Shown: positions 1-9,900, counted from the stretch's first letter. The stretch: DNA of 64,000 nt from Colwellia chukchiensis (GCF_002104455.1 NZ_NBOC01000008.1:101887-165886), one strand, 5' to 3'. Program-made: numbers and translations. Notes: generated by a model from the letters alone, not told the origin.

Positions 1-833
1 TAAAGCTAGGCTCATTGTTTCATCGCAATGGTTTAATGGTTGCGATCGCTGTGGTACTTGCCATGATATTGCTACTGAGCAGCTTGCTGTTATTTCAAGA
101 CCGCACACCAGTTTTTACTCAACATTTAGGCGCCGGCGCTTTTTATCAAGTCATTAGCCATCAAGCAATGGTGGCATTAGCCGGCACAAGTTTTGGTTTT
201 GCAATTATCGCGCTATTGGTCAGTTTTATTAAATTTTGTCGGGCAAATACCATTACGCTCGCCCATATATTTAGCAACAATGTCTTAGTCAAAGCGAGCT
301 ACGCGGCAGGCACACTGAAATATTTAGACGGTGGCAATGGTCAAGGTTGTCATACCAAAGACCAGTCGTTTTCAAATACGCGTCGATACTTTCATCACGC
401 GATGGCGTGGGGTTTTGTGCTTTGCTTTTTAGCCACCAGTGTTGCGACACTCTTTGAATATAGCCTTGATATTATGTCACCGTTTCCCGTCATCAGCTTA
501 CCGGTTATTTTAGGCAGTTTAGGGGGGCTAGGGTTAATTGTCGGACCGCTAGGGTTAATTTGGCTGAAAATAATCACTGATCCTAAAATCATCTCTATTA
601 AGTATTTGGGCATGGATTATGCGTTTTTATTATTGCTATTATGCATTAGCATCACGGGATTTTTACTGCTGGGCTTTAGATCGACGTCTGCCATGGGCAT
701 GTTACTGATAATACATCTGGGCTTTGTCTTCGCTTTGTTTTTGATATTGCCTTACAGCAAGTTTGTCCATGCGCTTTACCGTTTTGTCGCCTTACTCAAG
801 TTTTACCATGAGCAAGCAGCCACAAAAAAATAA
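1..833 (+). CDS. tcuB: TcuB (tricarballylate/citrate utilisation membrane protein), 5' end outside window
   Basis: The reading frame is open to the left edge, so this is the C-terminal part of a longer protein. About six hydrophobic segments are visible, and the stretch with FHHAMAWGF near residue 125 supplies histidines of the kind that bind heme. TcuB proteins have an N-terminal ferredoxin-like Fe-S part and this membrane part, and they re-oxidise the flavin of TcuA, which converts tricarballylate to cis-aconitate. The Fe-S part and any tcuA would lie left of the window. The gene converges on the TauE/SafE gene with only two bases between them. The Tct transporter operon next door fits a tricarboxylate role. 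A TTG at 15 is in frame but is probably internal. Confidence 0.8.
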   Translation, partial: KLGSLFHRNGLMVAIAVVLAMILLLSSLLLFQDRTPVFTQHLGAGAFYQVISHQAMVALAGTSFGFAIIALLVSFIKFCRANTITLAHIFSNNVLVKASYAAGTLKYLDGGNGQGCHTKDQSFSNTRRYFHHAMAWGFVLCFLATSVATLFEYSLDIMSPFPVISLPVILGSLGGLGLIVGPLGLIWLKIITDPKIISIKYLGMDYAFLLLLLCISITGFLLLGFRSTSAMGMLLIIHLGFVFALFLILPYSKFVHALYRFVALLKFYHEQAATKK

Positions 834-835
834 GC

Positions 836-1588
836 TTAACGCAAGCCGCTATAGAGTAAATAAATAAAATTGATGATAACGAGTATCGTTAAAAAATCGA
901 TCAGAAAGAGATGCATTTTATCGTCAATTTTATGCAATATAACTTTACCTATCCAATTACCGGGCATCATCAACATACCGACAATAATACCGAGTATTAA
1001 TAAGTTAGGCGTCATCATCGCCGTCGAGCTAAACACCACGATTTTAGTGAAGTTCATCACTGTGGTGATCATCGCCATGGTGCCGACAAACGTCAGTCGA
1101 CTAATGCCTATCCCTAGAACAAAAGGCGCAAGAAAGAAACTTGGGCCAATAACATTACCCGCTAAAGCGCCCCAAAAAACACTCGCGACAGATAGTACCT
1201 TAGGGCTTGTTTTGATGTTTTTATTGCGCGCATAATATTTAACGGGCAAAGAAAATATCAAAAAAGTCAGGAAAATAGCCGTGATCGTAAGGGGAGATAA
1301 CAGGCTAAAGACATATGAGCCCAGAATTAACGTCGGTAAGCCTGAGAGTAAAACTCGCTTAACTATCTGCCAATCCGCATTAACCCAATACAAATAGGCC
1401 CGGCTGATTTGACTCAAAATCAAGCCCACCGTCATCACTGGGATTGCCGCTTTTATACCTATAATCTGCGTTAGTATAGCGGTCATCACTAGGCCGCCAG
1501 CCATGCCCGTAGCACCATGTAATATGCCACAAAAAAAGGCGGCTAGTATTACTACCAGCCACATCAACAGCGAAAGTTCGATTAACAA
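836..1588 (-). CDS. TauE/SafE family (COG0730-type) membrane permease
   Basis: This 250-residue, very hydrophobic protein has about seven to eight membrane segments and the repeated glycine-rich N-terminal half (FFCGILHGATGMAGG) typical of the TauE/SafE family. Members export or import sulfite, sulfonates and other small anions; the substrate here cannot be read from sequence. It is the last gene of the minus-strand tct operon, nine bases after tctA. The longest frame starts at TTG (1588), with AAGG only two bases upstream; an ATG at 1564 is the alternative but has no better ribosome site. Its place beside tctABC suggests it moves an organic anion linked to the same pathway, which is inference. 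Confidence 0.8.
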   Translation of the reverse strand: MLIELSLLMWLVVILAAFFCGILHGATGMAGGLVMTAILTQIIGIKAAIPVMTVGLILSQISRAYLYWVNADWQIVKRVLLSGLPTLILGSYVFSLLSPLTITAIFLTFLIFSLPVKYYARNKNIKTSPKVLSVASVFWGALAGNVIGPSFFLAPFVLGIGISRLTFVGTMAMITTVMNFTKIVVFSSTAMMTPNLLILGIIVGMLMMPGNWIGKVILHKIDDKMHLFLIDFLTILVIINFIYLLYSGLR

Positions 1589-1597
1589 CGCCTTAGC

Positions 1598-3097
1598 CTA
1601 GGTCGTAACTTTACGAGTCAGCATAGCGACTAACTTACTGCCAAATAGTGACAATACCAATAACACCAAAATAACCATAGTGACCGGTCGTTCGAGTATG
1701 TAGCTCCATAAACCGCCACTAATTTGATAAGAATAGATTAACGACTCTTCAGCCATACCGCCTAATAGCAGCCCTATTACGGCCGCGGGTACAGAATAAT
1801 CAAAGCGTTTAAACAGCCAACCAATCAAGGCAAACACCATCACAGTAATGGGGCCCGTTAAATCACCGGTTAAACCAAAGGCGCCAAAAACCGACAATGA
1901 CAAGACTGATGGTACTAAATAGTTCATCGGCACTTTCACCACATTCGCTAATAGTGGAATAAACATTAAGCCTAAAATAATCAGCAAAAATGCTTGGCCA
2001 AAGTTTGCAAAAACAATGGCGTACACGACATCAGTTTGTTCGCGAATAAACTGTGGGCCGCCGGTAATATTATGCATAGCAAAAGCGGCTAACATTACCG
2101 CTGTTGCACCGCCTCCTGGAATACCTAAGGCTAATAATGTCGCCATAGAGCCCGCTTCAGAGGTACTATTGGCGGCCTCTGAGGCAACAACACCAGCAGG
2201 GTTCCCTTTACCAAATGATTGTGGTTTTTTATCTTTGCGTTTAGTTTGAATATAGGATAATAAATTAGCGACTGACGAGCCCACGCCCGGCACAGCACCA
2301 ACAAAAACACCAATAATGCTACCGCGCACTAACACCCAAGGATAGGTAAATGCCATTTTAAAACCGGCCAGTATTTCTTTTACACTGACTTTACGTAAAG
2401 CCTTATCGGTAACTAAATATTTAGTATTGACCAATTTAAATAACTCAGATGCCGCAAACATACCCATCATAGCGGGAATAGCGGGAATGCCATCGAGTAG
2501 GTAAACACTGCCGAGCGTGCCGCGAGTAACACCTGCTTCACTAAAACCTACCGTACCCACTAACAAGCCAATAAAGCCTGAAATAATCCCTTTGTTGATA
2601 TTAACGCCACTTAAACTAGAAATGAGGGTAATGCCCCATAAAATAATAGCGGCCATTTCTGCAGGCCCTAATTTCAATACTAATTCAGAAATTGGCCCTA
2701 TCAATAACAGCAGTAATGTATAACCAATGATCACCCCGATACAAGATGCCGCTAAACCTATGCCTAATGCGATATTATGTTTACCGGATCTCGACATAGG
2801 GTAACCATCAAATGTTGTCGCTATCGAGGAGGAAGTCCCGGGAATATTCATTAATATCGCGGGAATACTGCCCCCAAAGCCACCACCGGTAAAAATTGCC
2901 GTCAAAAACAGCATGGCTTGCATAAAGTCCATATATAAGGTGAGCGGTAAAAATATCGCCATTGCCATCGATATTTGCAAGCCTGGTATAGCGCCAAATA
3001 TTAAGCCTATAAGAATGCCAGGGATAACAATTAGCCACAGTGAAAGATCAGAGAAAAGTAACGATAAGCCTGCATATAAGTCTTCAAAATTTATCAT
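1598..3097 (-). CDS. tctA: Tripartite tricarboxylate transporter, large permease TctA
   Basis: The 499-residue protein is polytopic (about 11-12 segments) and carries TctA hallmarks: GAIPGLQISMAMAIFLPLT near residue 35 and FTGGGFGGSIPAILMNIPGT near residue 70, with a second GAVPGVGSSVANLLSY copy in the middle. TctA is the large transport subunit that works with TctB and the periplasmic binding protein TctC to take up citrate or related tricarboxylates, driven by ion gradients. AAGGA lies eight bases before the ATG. It sits 11 bases after tctB and 9 before the TauE/SafE gene, so it is part of one operon. Length is normal for the family. Confidence 0.95.
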   Translation of the reverse strand: MINFEDLYAGLSLLFSDLSLWLIVIPGILIGLIFGAIPGLQISMAMAIFLPLTLYMDFMQAMLFLTAIFTGGGFGGSIPAILMNIPGTSSSIATTFDGYPMSRSGKHNIALGIGLAASCIGVIIGYTLLLLLIGPISELVLKLGPAEMAAIILWGITLISSLSGVNINKGIISGFIGLLVGTVGFSEAGVTRGTLGSVYLLDGIPAIPAMMGMFAASELFKLVNTKYLVTDKALRKVSVKEILAGFKMAFTYPWVLVRGSIIGVFVGAVPGVGSSVANLLSYIQTKRKDKKPQSFGKGNPAGVVASEAANSTSEAGSMATLLALGIPGGGATAVMLAAFAMHNITGGPQFIREQTDVVYAIVFANFGQAFLLIILGLMFIPLLANVVKVPMNYLVPSVLSLSVFGAFGLTGDLTGPITVMVFALIGWLFKRFDYSVPAAVIGLLLGGMAEESLIYSYQISGGLWSYILERPVTMVILVLLVLSLFGSKLVAMLTRKVTT

Positions 3098-3108
3098 AAA
3101 AAGTGTCC

Positions 3109-3564
3109 TTAATAAGCTGTCGACAGCACAAGCATCGGCATGGGATAAGGCAACATGCCTGAAAAAAACAGTGATATTAGGGTGGCAAATGCTAGGCTAT
3201 AACCAATAACCCATATTTTTCTGCGTTCGCCATGGAGCCACAAAAATAAGGCAATAAACAAAAAGGTCCCAACGTCGAAACCGAGCCACTTTAAGGTCAA
3301 TACATAACCAATAAACAACAAAATAACCGGTAATACCGTTGTAACTGGATCTTGCTCTGTCACCTCATCAATCGCAAACATGCGAATAAATTCAATAATA
3401 CATAGCACCAAGACAATGACCGTCACAGGGACAATTAAAATTAAGTTGGAAATATGACTAGACGCTGAATATGCGTCATAAGCGTACCAACACACTAATA
3501 AAAATAAACACGCTAATACAAATAAATCAGCTAACTTATGTTTTGATATGTTATTTTTCACCAA
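3109..3564 (-). CDS. tctB: Tripartite tricarboxylate transporter, small permease TctB
   Basis: The 151-residue protein has four predicted membrane helices (about residues 11-28, 38-60, 79-98 and a C-terminal pair), the usual size and shape of TctB. The family is poorly conserved, so the call rests mainly on position between tctC and tctA. The start is non-ATG: TTG followed directly by GTG, with AAGGA five and eight bases upstream respectively; the GTG start is at least as likely. It is the small membrane subunit of the tricarboxylate uptake system. Confidence 0.88.
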   Translation of the reverse strand: MVKNNISKHKLADLFVLACLFLLVCWYAYDAYSASSHISNLILIVPVTVIVLVLCIIEFIRMFAIDEVTEQDPVTTVLPVILLFIGYVLTLKWLGFDVGTFLFIALFLWLHGERRKIWVIGYSLAFATLISLFFSGMLPYPMPMLVLSTAY

Positions 3565-3572
3565 GCTATTCC

Positions 3573-4607
3573 TTACATCTTTAACAGGTAGGCGTATTTT
3601 TTAAATACTTCAAAATTAACTTTCATTAACTCTTCTGATTTTTCTGGCCCCGTCCATCGCCCTGAAATACTTGCACGCTTTAATAACGCTTGTAGTTCCT
3701 TATTTTGTAGGGTTCTTTCCATTGCGTCGGCAAGATAAGCAAAGCGTTCTGGGTATTTTTCTTTAAACGCTGTCGTGGTGGCGAAACCGCGGATAGTGCC
3801 TTGTAAAACCGGCACATCGACATTCATTGGAGCAACCGCTTTGCCAATAGCCATCGCGCCCCAGTCTTCATTGTCGCTATCACTGATAATCGCCAACGGT
3901 CTAATATATTCTCGAATACTTTCTGAGCCTTTAGCGCTGATGATAATAAAGTCAACAACACCTCCAGCAACCGCGGCACGGGCTTTACCGCCACTGTTGT
4001 AGGTCACTAAATTTAAATTTTCTTGTGGAATACCCGTGACATCGAGCAGTAATTTTGCGATTAAGTGCCCCCCTGAACCTCGCACGACGGCTGCTCGTAC
4101 TGTTTTGGGTTTAGTGCGAATTTCTGCCATTAACTGCTGTAAGGTTTGATATTTACTCTCTTTGAATACCGCAATTAAATCTTCATCAAACCACTGAAAA
4201 TTAAGATAGGCAAAATCTTCAATACCATAATCGGCATTGCCTTCTAGGATGGTATTGGTTAAATATGGATTAAAGCCAGAAGCAAAAATGGTATAGCCAT
4301 CGTCGGGTTTATTCAGCACATAATTTGCCGCTATCAAGGTGCCGGCGCCTTTTTTATTCACCACCTGTACCGGCTGCCCTAACTCTTCGGCGTAATACTT
4401 TGACAGGCTTCTCGCCATTTGATCTGTACCACCACCGACACCAAAGCCCACCACCATAGTAATGGGCCTATTTGGAAACACGTCTTCACTTTCTTCTTGA
4501 GCAAATGCAATATGGCTAAAAAAAAGACAGTGGATAAGAGTTAAAGGAATGATTTTTTTATAATTGTGCTTAATCGCCAATAGCGTTGTTAACATTAGCC
4601 TATTCAT
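3573..4607 (-). CDS. tctC: Periplasmic tricarboxylate-binding protein TctC (Bug family)
   Basis: The protein has 344 residues. A hydrophobic signal segment (to about residue 36, ending ...AFAQ) is followed by PNRPITMVVGFGVGGGTDQ, the usual first motif of Bug/TctC solute-binding proteins, and then by the Asn-Lys-Gly-Ala-Gly and DGYT motifs. It captures the tricarboxylate in the periplasm and delivers it to TctAB. AAGG lies seven bases before the ATG. The gene follows the ModA-like gene by 9 bases and precedes tctB by 8, so transporter and putative isomerase are made together. The exact ligand (citrate, cis-aconitate or tricarballylate) is inferred from the neighbours. Confidence 0.93.
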   Translation of the reverse strand: MNRLMLTTLLAIKHNYKKIIPLTLIHCLFFSHIAFAQEESEDVFPNRPITMVVGFGVGGGTDQMARSLSKYYAEELGQPVQVVNKKGAGTLIAANYVLNKPDDGYTIFASGFNPYLTNTILEGNADYGIEDFAYLNFQWFDEDLIAVFKESKYQTLQQLMAEIRTKPKTVRAAVVRGSGGHLIAKLLLDVTGIPQENLNLVTYNSGGKARAAVAGGVVDFIIISAKGSESIREYIRPLAIISDSDNEDWGAMAIGKAVAPMNVDVPVLQGTIRGFATTTAFKEKYPERFAYLADAMERTLQNKELQALLKRASISGRWTGPEKSEELMKVNFEVFKKYAYLLKM

Positions 4608-4616
4608 ATGGATACC

Positions 4617-5447
4617 TTACTGATGTTCAAGCTCAAGCACTAATGGCTCAAGTCCTTGCATTTGAATCGTGGATGCAGCGTCTTTCGATGATAAAAATCT
4701 GATTAAATGCTCTGCAGCTTGCACAGATAAAGAGCCTTTGACGATACCGGTGGAAAATATCGTTAATTTTTGAAAATCTGCCGGTATTTTTCCGGCAAAC
4801 TTAGCGCCTTTTATCGGTAAAATTTCACTGACTTGTTGAAAGCCAATGTCTACTTCGCCACGGGCAACAACTGTCGCGACGCGTTCACTTAATATACGTT
4901 TACTTTTCCCCCTAATAGCTTGCCATATGCCAAGTTTAGGCCATAAATCCGTTGATAAATATGTACCACTGGCACTGGCTGAATAACCAATAGACTTGGC
5001 ATTTAACAGCGTGTTGATAAATGCCTCATTACTACTGATATCTGGAACCCTTGCCCCCTCTTTAACCGCCATACCAATGGATGAACGCACTAAATCAAGC
5101 GCTGAATTTGGCAACACATAGCCTAACGACTGTAAATTATCTAATGAATTTTTGGATAAAATAATGACATCAAATTGTTGCCCATCGGCTAAGCGCACAG
5201 GAATAGAGTCAGGCGCGCCGCCTGATGACGACCCATAAGATGTGATTAATTTAATCCCCGTTTGCTGCTCAAATTTTGGGGCTAATGCTTTATAAGCGGT
5301 GGCAAATCCACCTGAGGTAATAACATGTAGTTGTTTAACGCTAGCTGCAGGAACTTCATTGCTGCAACCCGCGACCAAAAAAGCAATGACTAGCGCTAAA
5401 ACATGATGCTTTATATTATTTAAGGTAATCTTTAAGTAAGTAACCAT
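4617..5447 (-). CDS. ModA-like periplasmic lipoprotein, probable aconitate isomerase
   Basis: The 276-residue protein has a signal peptide ending in a lipobox (LVAGC, Cys28), so it is probably a lipoprotein facing the periplasm. The body resembles ModA-type binding proteins (TSYGSSSGGAPDSIP, then RLADGQQFDVIIL). No modB or modC gene is present. Established knowledge: the bacterial aconitate isomerase described from Pseudomonas (EC 5.3.3.7, trans- to cis-aconitate) is a periplasmic ModA homologue. Because this gene heads an operon with tctCBA and lies beside tcuB, aconitate isomerase is the best inference. An orphan molybdate- or anion-binding protein is the alternative. The first gene of the operon should have its promoter in the 340-bp gap upstream. 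Confidence 0.68.
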   Translation of the reverse strand: MVTYLKITLNNIKHHVLALVIAFLVAGCSNEVPAASVKQLHVITSGGFATAYKALAPKFEQQTGIKLITSYGSSSGGAPDSIPVRLADGQQFDVIILSKNSLDNLQSLGYVLPNSALDLVRSSIGMAVKEGARVPDISSNEAFINTLLNAKSIGYSASASGTYLSTDLWPKLGIWQAIRGKSKRILSERVATVVARGEVDIGFQQVSEILPIKGAKFAGKIPADFQKLTIFSTGIVKGSLSVQAAEHLIRFLSSKDAASTIQMQGLEPLVLELEHQ

Positions 5448-5789
5448 TTAACAACCACGACTTTATTATTGCTACCCGATAATGCTAACAAAGTTTTCTT
5501 TCAGACCGCTTTCATCAGTTATGATTGTTGATGGCATAAATAAATAGCATATCCGTAAACACTCCCCCCGTTAGGCATACAGGCAAGCGCCAAGGCCGAA
5601 ACTAGCCTATTTTGGGCTTAGCTGCTGTTTATGGTTCAACGCCACTGACTTAGCCGACTTAACCTTAATGTCAGGCTAAGGCTATTGATTTAACAGCTAT
5701 TTAATCGCTACACTGCAATGTCATATCAGCAAAAAAAATTTCGTTAATTCGTGTATTTTCTTATAACTACTTAACTAACTGAGCCAAAT
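5448..5789 (+). other. 342-bp divergent intergenic region
   Basis: This gap separates the minus-strand tct operon from the plus-strand AEC carrier and must hold both promoters. It includes AT-rich stretches near 5735-5775 and a C-run near 5568. I see no convincing riboswitch, terminator or small gene. Binding sites for a citrate- or aconitate-sensing regulator would be expected here, but none is recognisable. Confidence 0.5.
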
Positions 5790-6746
5790 TTGCTAACTGA
5801 ACTGCTATCAACTCTCCATTTTTCTTTCTCGGTCACCGGCCCCATTTTTATGATGGTGGTGTTAGGCGGCCTACTTAAACACTGCGGCATTATGGGTCAA
5901 GCCTTTGTCGATCAAGCCGCAATACTGGTGTTTAAAATATCGCTGCCAGTGTTACTGAGTATAAGTATGATAAAAACCGACATTGCTAGCGTTTTTGACC
6001 CGACAATTATTGCCAATGCGTCATTATCCACCTTGTTGGTCTTTATTTTGTTAACACTAACCGCCTTTGTTTTTGTTAAAAATCCGCGTGATAAAGGCGT
6101 CTATGTGCAAGGCGCTTTTCGAGGCAACTTAGCGATTATCGGTTTAGCGCTTTGTGTCAACTTATATGGTGAAGCAGCGATTGCCAAAGTCTCTATTGTT
6201 ATGTCGATACTGTCGCTGTTGTATAACATTTTGTCTATTTACACCTTAACAACAACGCTAACGGAGAAAAAACTCAAGCTAATCAATATGATGGTAAGCA
6301 TAGTTAAAAACCCACTCATCATTGGTATTATACTGGGTGTGATGATTAATTTACTGCCTATCCCCGTGCATCCGGTATTAATGCAAACAGCAGATTATTT
6401 AGGGCAACTAGCCTTGCCCTTAGCACTACTTTGCATTGGGGCTAGCTTGTCGTTTGCTAAGATGAAAGACAGAAAAATGCTGGCCTCGGTAGCTGTGATA
6501 GCTAAGTTGATCGTCAGCCCTATGATCATCACGACTATCGGTTATCTGAGTGGTTTTTCAAAAATGGATTTGGGGATTTTATTTCTTATGTCGAGTACGC
6601 CAACGGCGGCGGCGAGCTATATCATGGTGAAAGCGATGAAAGGTAATGAAGCATTGGCCGCTAACATTATTGTTATAAGCACCGTCGCGTCATTATTTAC
6701 CGTCAGTATTGGCTTAGCGATATTGAAATCTTTCGCATTAATTTAG
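5790..6746 (+). CDS. AEC-family transporter (auxin efflux carrier/malonate-malate type)
   Basis: The 318-residue protein has about ten membrane helices in two five-helix halves and the AEC pattern: an N-terminal SFSVTGPIFMMVVLGGLLK, GAFRGNLAIIGLALC near residue 110, and a C-terminal STPTAAASYIMVKAM. Family members export or import dicarboxylates or related small anions across the inner membrane. The longest frame starts with TTG and only a weak ribosome site precedes it; the N-terminus from that TTG matches the usual family length, so I keep it, with ATG 5850 as a fallback. It is divergent from the tct operon and may move a dicarboxylate product, which is inference. Confidence 0.85.
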   Translation: MLTELLSTLHFSFSVTGPIFMMVVLGGLLKHCGIMGQAFVDQAAILVFKISLPVLLSISMIKTDIASVFDPTIIANASLSTLLVFILLTLTAFVFVKNPRDKGVYVQGAFRGNLAIIGLALCVNLYGEAAIAKVSIVMSILSLLYNILSIYTLTTTLTEKKLKLINMMVSIVKNPLIIGIILGVMINLLPIPVHPVLMQTADYLGQLALPLALLCIGASLSFAKMKDRKMLASVAVIAKLIVSPMIITTIGYLSGFSKMDLGILFLMSSTPTAAASYIMVKAMKGNEALAANIIVISTVASLFTVSIGLAILKSFALI

Positions 6747-6804
6747 TACTAGCATAATAGCTAGCTTTAGCTCGAAAAAGTGTCAGGTATTGTCCTATTA
6801 ACGC

Positions 6805-6879
6805 TTTCGCCAGTAAAAAGATATTAATATCTTTTTACTGGCGAAAAAAAATCTCTCAGCGCTTTACGATGAGAGATTT
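6805..6879. repeat. 42-bp perfect palindrome followed by a second 9-bp-stem hairpin
   Basis: Bases 6805-6846 are a perfect palindrome centred on ATATTAATAT, with arms including TTTCGCCAGTAAAAAGATA. Directly after it, AAATCTCTC (6849-6857) pairs with GAGAGATTT (6871-6879). They lie between the convergent ends of the AEC carrier and the TonB-dependent receptor. There is no T-run right after the first stem on either strand, so it is not a textbook intrinsic terminator. It may still end transcription or act as a cruciform or protein-binding site. Confidence 0.8.
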
Positions 6880-6975
6880 AATACTTTACTTTACGTGCTT
6901 AACGTAAGCTTTAAAGACCATTGATTACCTGGATATGCCCTTACTTATGACACATTCATGTGCAACCTATCGTCA

Positions 6976-9837
6976 TTAAAATTTATAGTTTACACCCGCG
7001 TAATAGGCGCGACCTAATAACGAGTAATTTAGACGATCCCAGTTAGTAAACGGATTATCTAACCAAGTTTCATCAGTCACGTTATTAACACCTAAGTAAA
7101 CATTAGCTTCTGGTGTGATGTCATAACCAACCCAGAAATTATGCACAACTGAGTTTCTAATGTTCTGGTTTTGGTAACGATCAGGGTTTAAATCAGCGTA
7201 AAATGGTCCACCTTGAGTAAATTTAGTGGTCCAACGCACACTGATGTCATCGACTGAGTATGTCGCCATCACGTCAGCTTTCCATTTCGGCGCTCCTAAG
7301 GTACCCAGTGACTCAGATTTAAGCGGCTTACCTTCAACAAAGTCGTACTCAGTATAGGATTTTTCTAATTGACGAGTGACGCCCATCGCAATTCTAAAGG
7401 TACCGGCTAAATCAAATGATTTTGCCATATCGATAGCATAGTCGGCTTCCACGTCAACACCGCGGCGACGTGAGTTATCAGCGTTTAAGAAGGTATCACG
7501 CACCGATAACACATCACCATTGCTCGCACGTTCAATTTGGCCACAATATTCATTGTTAATTGACTCTAAGTCAACACAGTTACTTAAGACACTGCTAGCA
7601 CCAAAGCTAACAATAAGGTCTGATAAGTCAATATCATAGTAATCGATAGAGATTCTTAAGTTATCGACATCACTGGGTTGGAAAACAAAGCCTGCGGTCA
7701 TGGTGGTTGCGGTTTCTTCACCGAGTTCCGTATTACCAGAACTAACAACCTTACCACGCTTGCCTTTTAGGTTTGAATCCCAGCCATCAGTGATCCCTAA
7801 TGCCTGACAATTCGCCTTTCTGCGCCCATCTGACGGACCACCATCAATTTGATCAGAGTCACACGGGTCGGTTAAGTCGCTAAAACCAATTGAGGTGCCA
7901 GCAAACATTTCACCGAGCTGTGGTGCTCTTACCGCGCGAGAATAAGTACTTCTAAAACGGAAGTCATCATTAATCGCCCAGTTAACACCCAGCTTTGAGC
8001 TGGTAAAACTCGCTGACTCAGTTGAGTACTTAGCGTAACGCAGCGCACCTTCAATTTCTAAGCTTTTCGCAAAGGCCATGTCGCTCAATACTGGAATTAA
8101 AAACTCACCATAAACTTCTTTAATATTACGGCTAACATCGTCTATACCGGTCATTTGCGATGATAGTTTACCCGACGACCAAAGCTCAGACGGGCGATAA
8201 TCTAAACTTTCATAACGCACCTCGATACCGGCACTCACTTGCACGCTACCGGCAGGTAATTCATAGACGTCACCAGAAAGGTTAGCGGCAAAGCCGTGAC
8301 CCTTAACATCAGTGGTGGTGGTGTCGTGCGCCATAATGTAGTCAATAACTTCTTGTGAAGCCGGGGCTCAAAAGGGCTAAAGCTTGGACAATTGCCTTGC
8401 TCTGCACATGGTCCTATTAAGGTAAAGTTGCCACTGTTAAAGCGGTCATTGCGTAAGCCATTTTCTCGCTTAAGCTCTGCTTTAGTAAAGCCTGTGGTTA
8501 AATAAACATCCCACATCCAATTATCGTTTAAATCCCCTTCTAGGGTTAAACTGGTTGAGAAATATTCGCGCTCGTTTTTATGACCACGGCCACCGGCTTC
8601 ATCAAAGGTATAAGGGATCAATAACCAGCTATCACCGTACGCGTCTAGGTTATCTTGTACTGAGCTTGGGATCGCAATACCATTAGCGGCTAAAGTATCG
8701 ACATGCTGCCAAGTATCCCAAACAAATGGCGGATCAATTTCATCTTCAGATCTTGTTTTTGAGTACATGACATCGACGGCCACAGACATTTCATCAAAGG
8801 CATAGCCAAAACGGGCATAGGCATTGGTACGATCATAGGGGTTTCTTGCCATACCCCATGCTAACGGGTCAAAACCACTGCCGTCAGTTGCCAACCAACC
8901 ATCTTGCGTATTAGCTGCTGGGGTTCGCAAAGAAGACTCACCGTTATTGATTTGGAACCAGTCAGCGCCGCCAGCGGCACCATTCCAAATGCCATAGACA
9001 TTTTCATTAGCGCCAAACGATGGGTAAGTTAAGTCTGTCGCTATTATTTGATCTGGAATGCCATCATTAGGGCCAGTATCTTCAGGGTTTGGAATATAGC
9101 GCTTAGTATTCGCTGAGCCTGGACGGTCTTTATAGTACAAGGCACTTTGGTCAAAGTAGTCAACCGACATTGAAAAGTTACCACGACCATCGTCAAAGTT
9201 TAAACCGTGGGTAATGGTCATTGAGCGACTGCTTGCGCCGCCAGCATCTGTACCACCGGCTTGTGCACGTATTGCCGTGCCTTCAAAATCTTTTTTCAAG
9301 ATAAAGTTAACTACACCAGCGACCGCATCAGAGCCGTAGACTGCTGAACCACCACCGGTTAACACTTCCACGCGCTCCACTAACTCAGTCGGAATAATAC
9401 CAATATCAGTCAGCATGATATTACTGTCATTAGTAATAGATACAGGACGCTTACCATTAATTAGGTATAAGTGTACGTGTGGGTCCTAAATCTCGTAAGT
9501 CAGGCGCATTTATCCCTGAGTTACCAAACGAGTAGTTACCATCGGTGGCGTCAAAGCCCTTACCAAACTGTGGCATAGTCGATAGTAAATCATTGATATT
9601 TAACGCGCCGGACATTTGAATTGTCTCAGCGCTGATCACCGTTGTAGGGCTTGGTGCGTCAAATGTAGTTCGCGTTAAACGAGAACCCGTGACTTCAATT
9701 TTTTCAATATCGCCATCTAACTCCGCTTGCTCAGCTTCTTCGGCGTAAACGGGCACCGAGGTAACCGCGGCCGCAATGGCCAGCGATAGCATGTTTTTCC
9801 GAGCGAACAGCGAATTTATTTTATTGCTTTTGTTCAT
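6976..9837 (-). pseudogene. TonB-dependent receptor, broken by two frameshifts
   Basis: Three overlapping minus-strand frames together spell one receptor of about 950 residues. Segment 1 (9837 to about 9470) has a signal peptide and the plug start IEKIEVTGSRL. Segment 2 (about 9470 to 8363) continues as LINGKRPVS, then the plug motif GGGSAVYGSDAVAGVVNFIL. Segment 3 (about 8363 to 6976) is the rest of the barrel and ends in Phe (GVNYKF), as outer-membrane barrels do. The first break (near 9469-9475) is consistent with one extra base; the second lies at a C4-G2 run (8361-8366). Intact homologues import large nutrients using TonB energy. The divergent peptidase suggests peptides as substrate. 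As read, only a plug fragment would be made, unless these are sequencing errors. Confidence 0.85.
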
Positions 9838-9900
9838 AACTTTTCCTGCGTTTTTTTAATTATTGTTTAAACATCGCACACTATAATATACTAAATATGC

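Noticed and set aside
4617..5447. Molybdate ABC transporter binding protein ModA as the primary call
   Set aside because: No modB or modC nearby and the context is tricarboxylate transport; kept only as an alternative.
5448..5789. Riboswitch or small RNA in the divergent gap
   Set aside because: No conserved riboswitch core or terminator hairpin could be identified.
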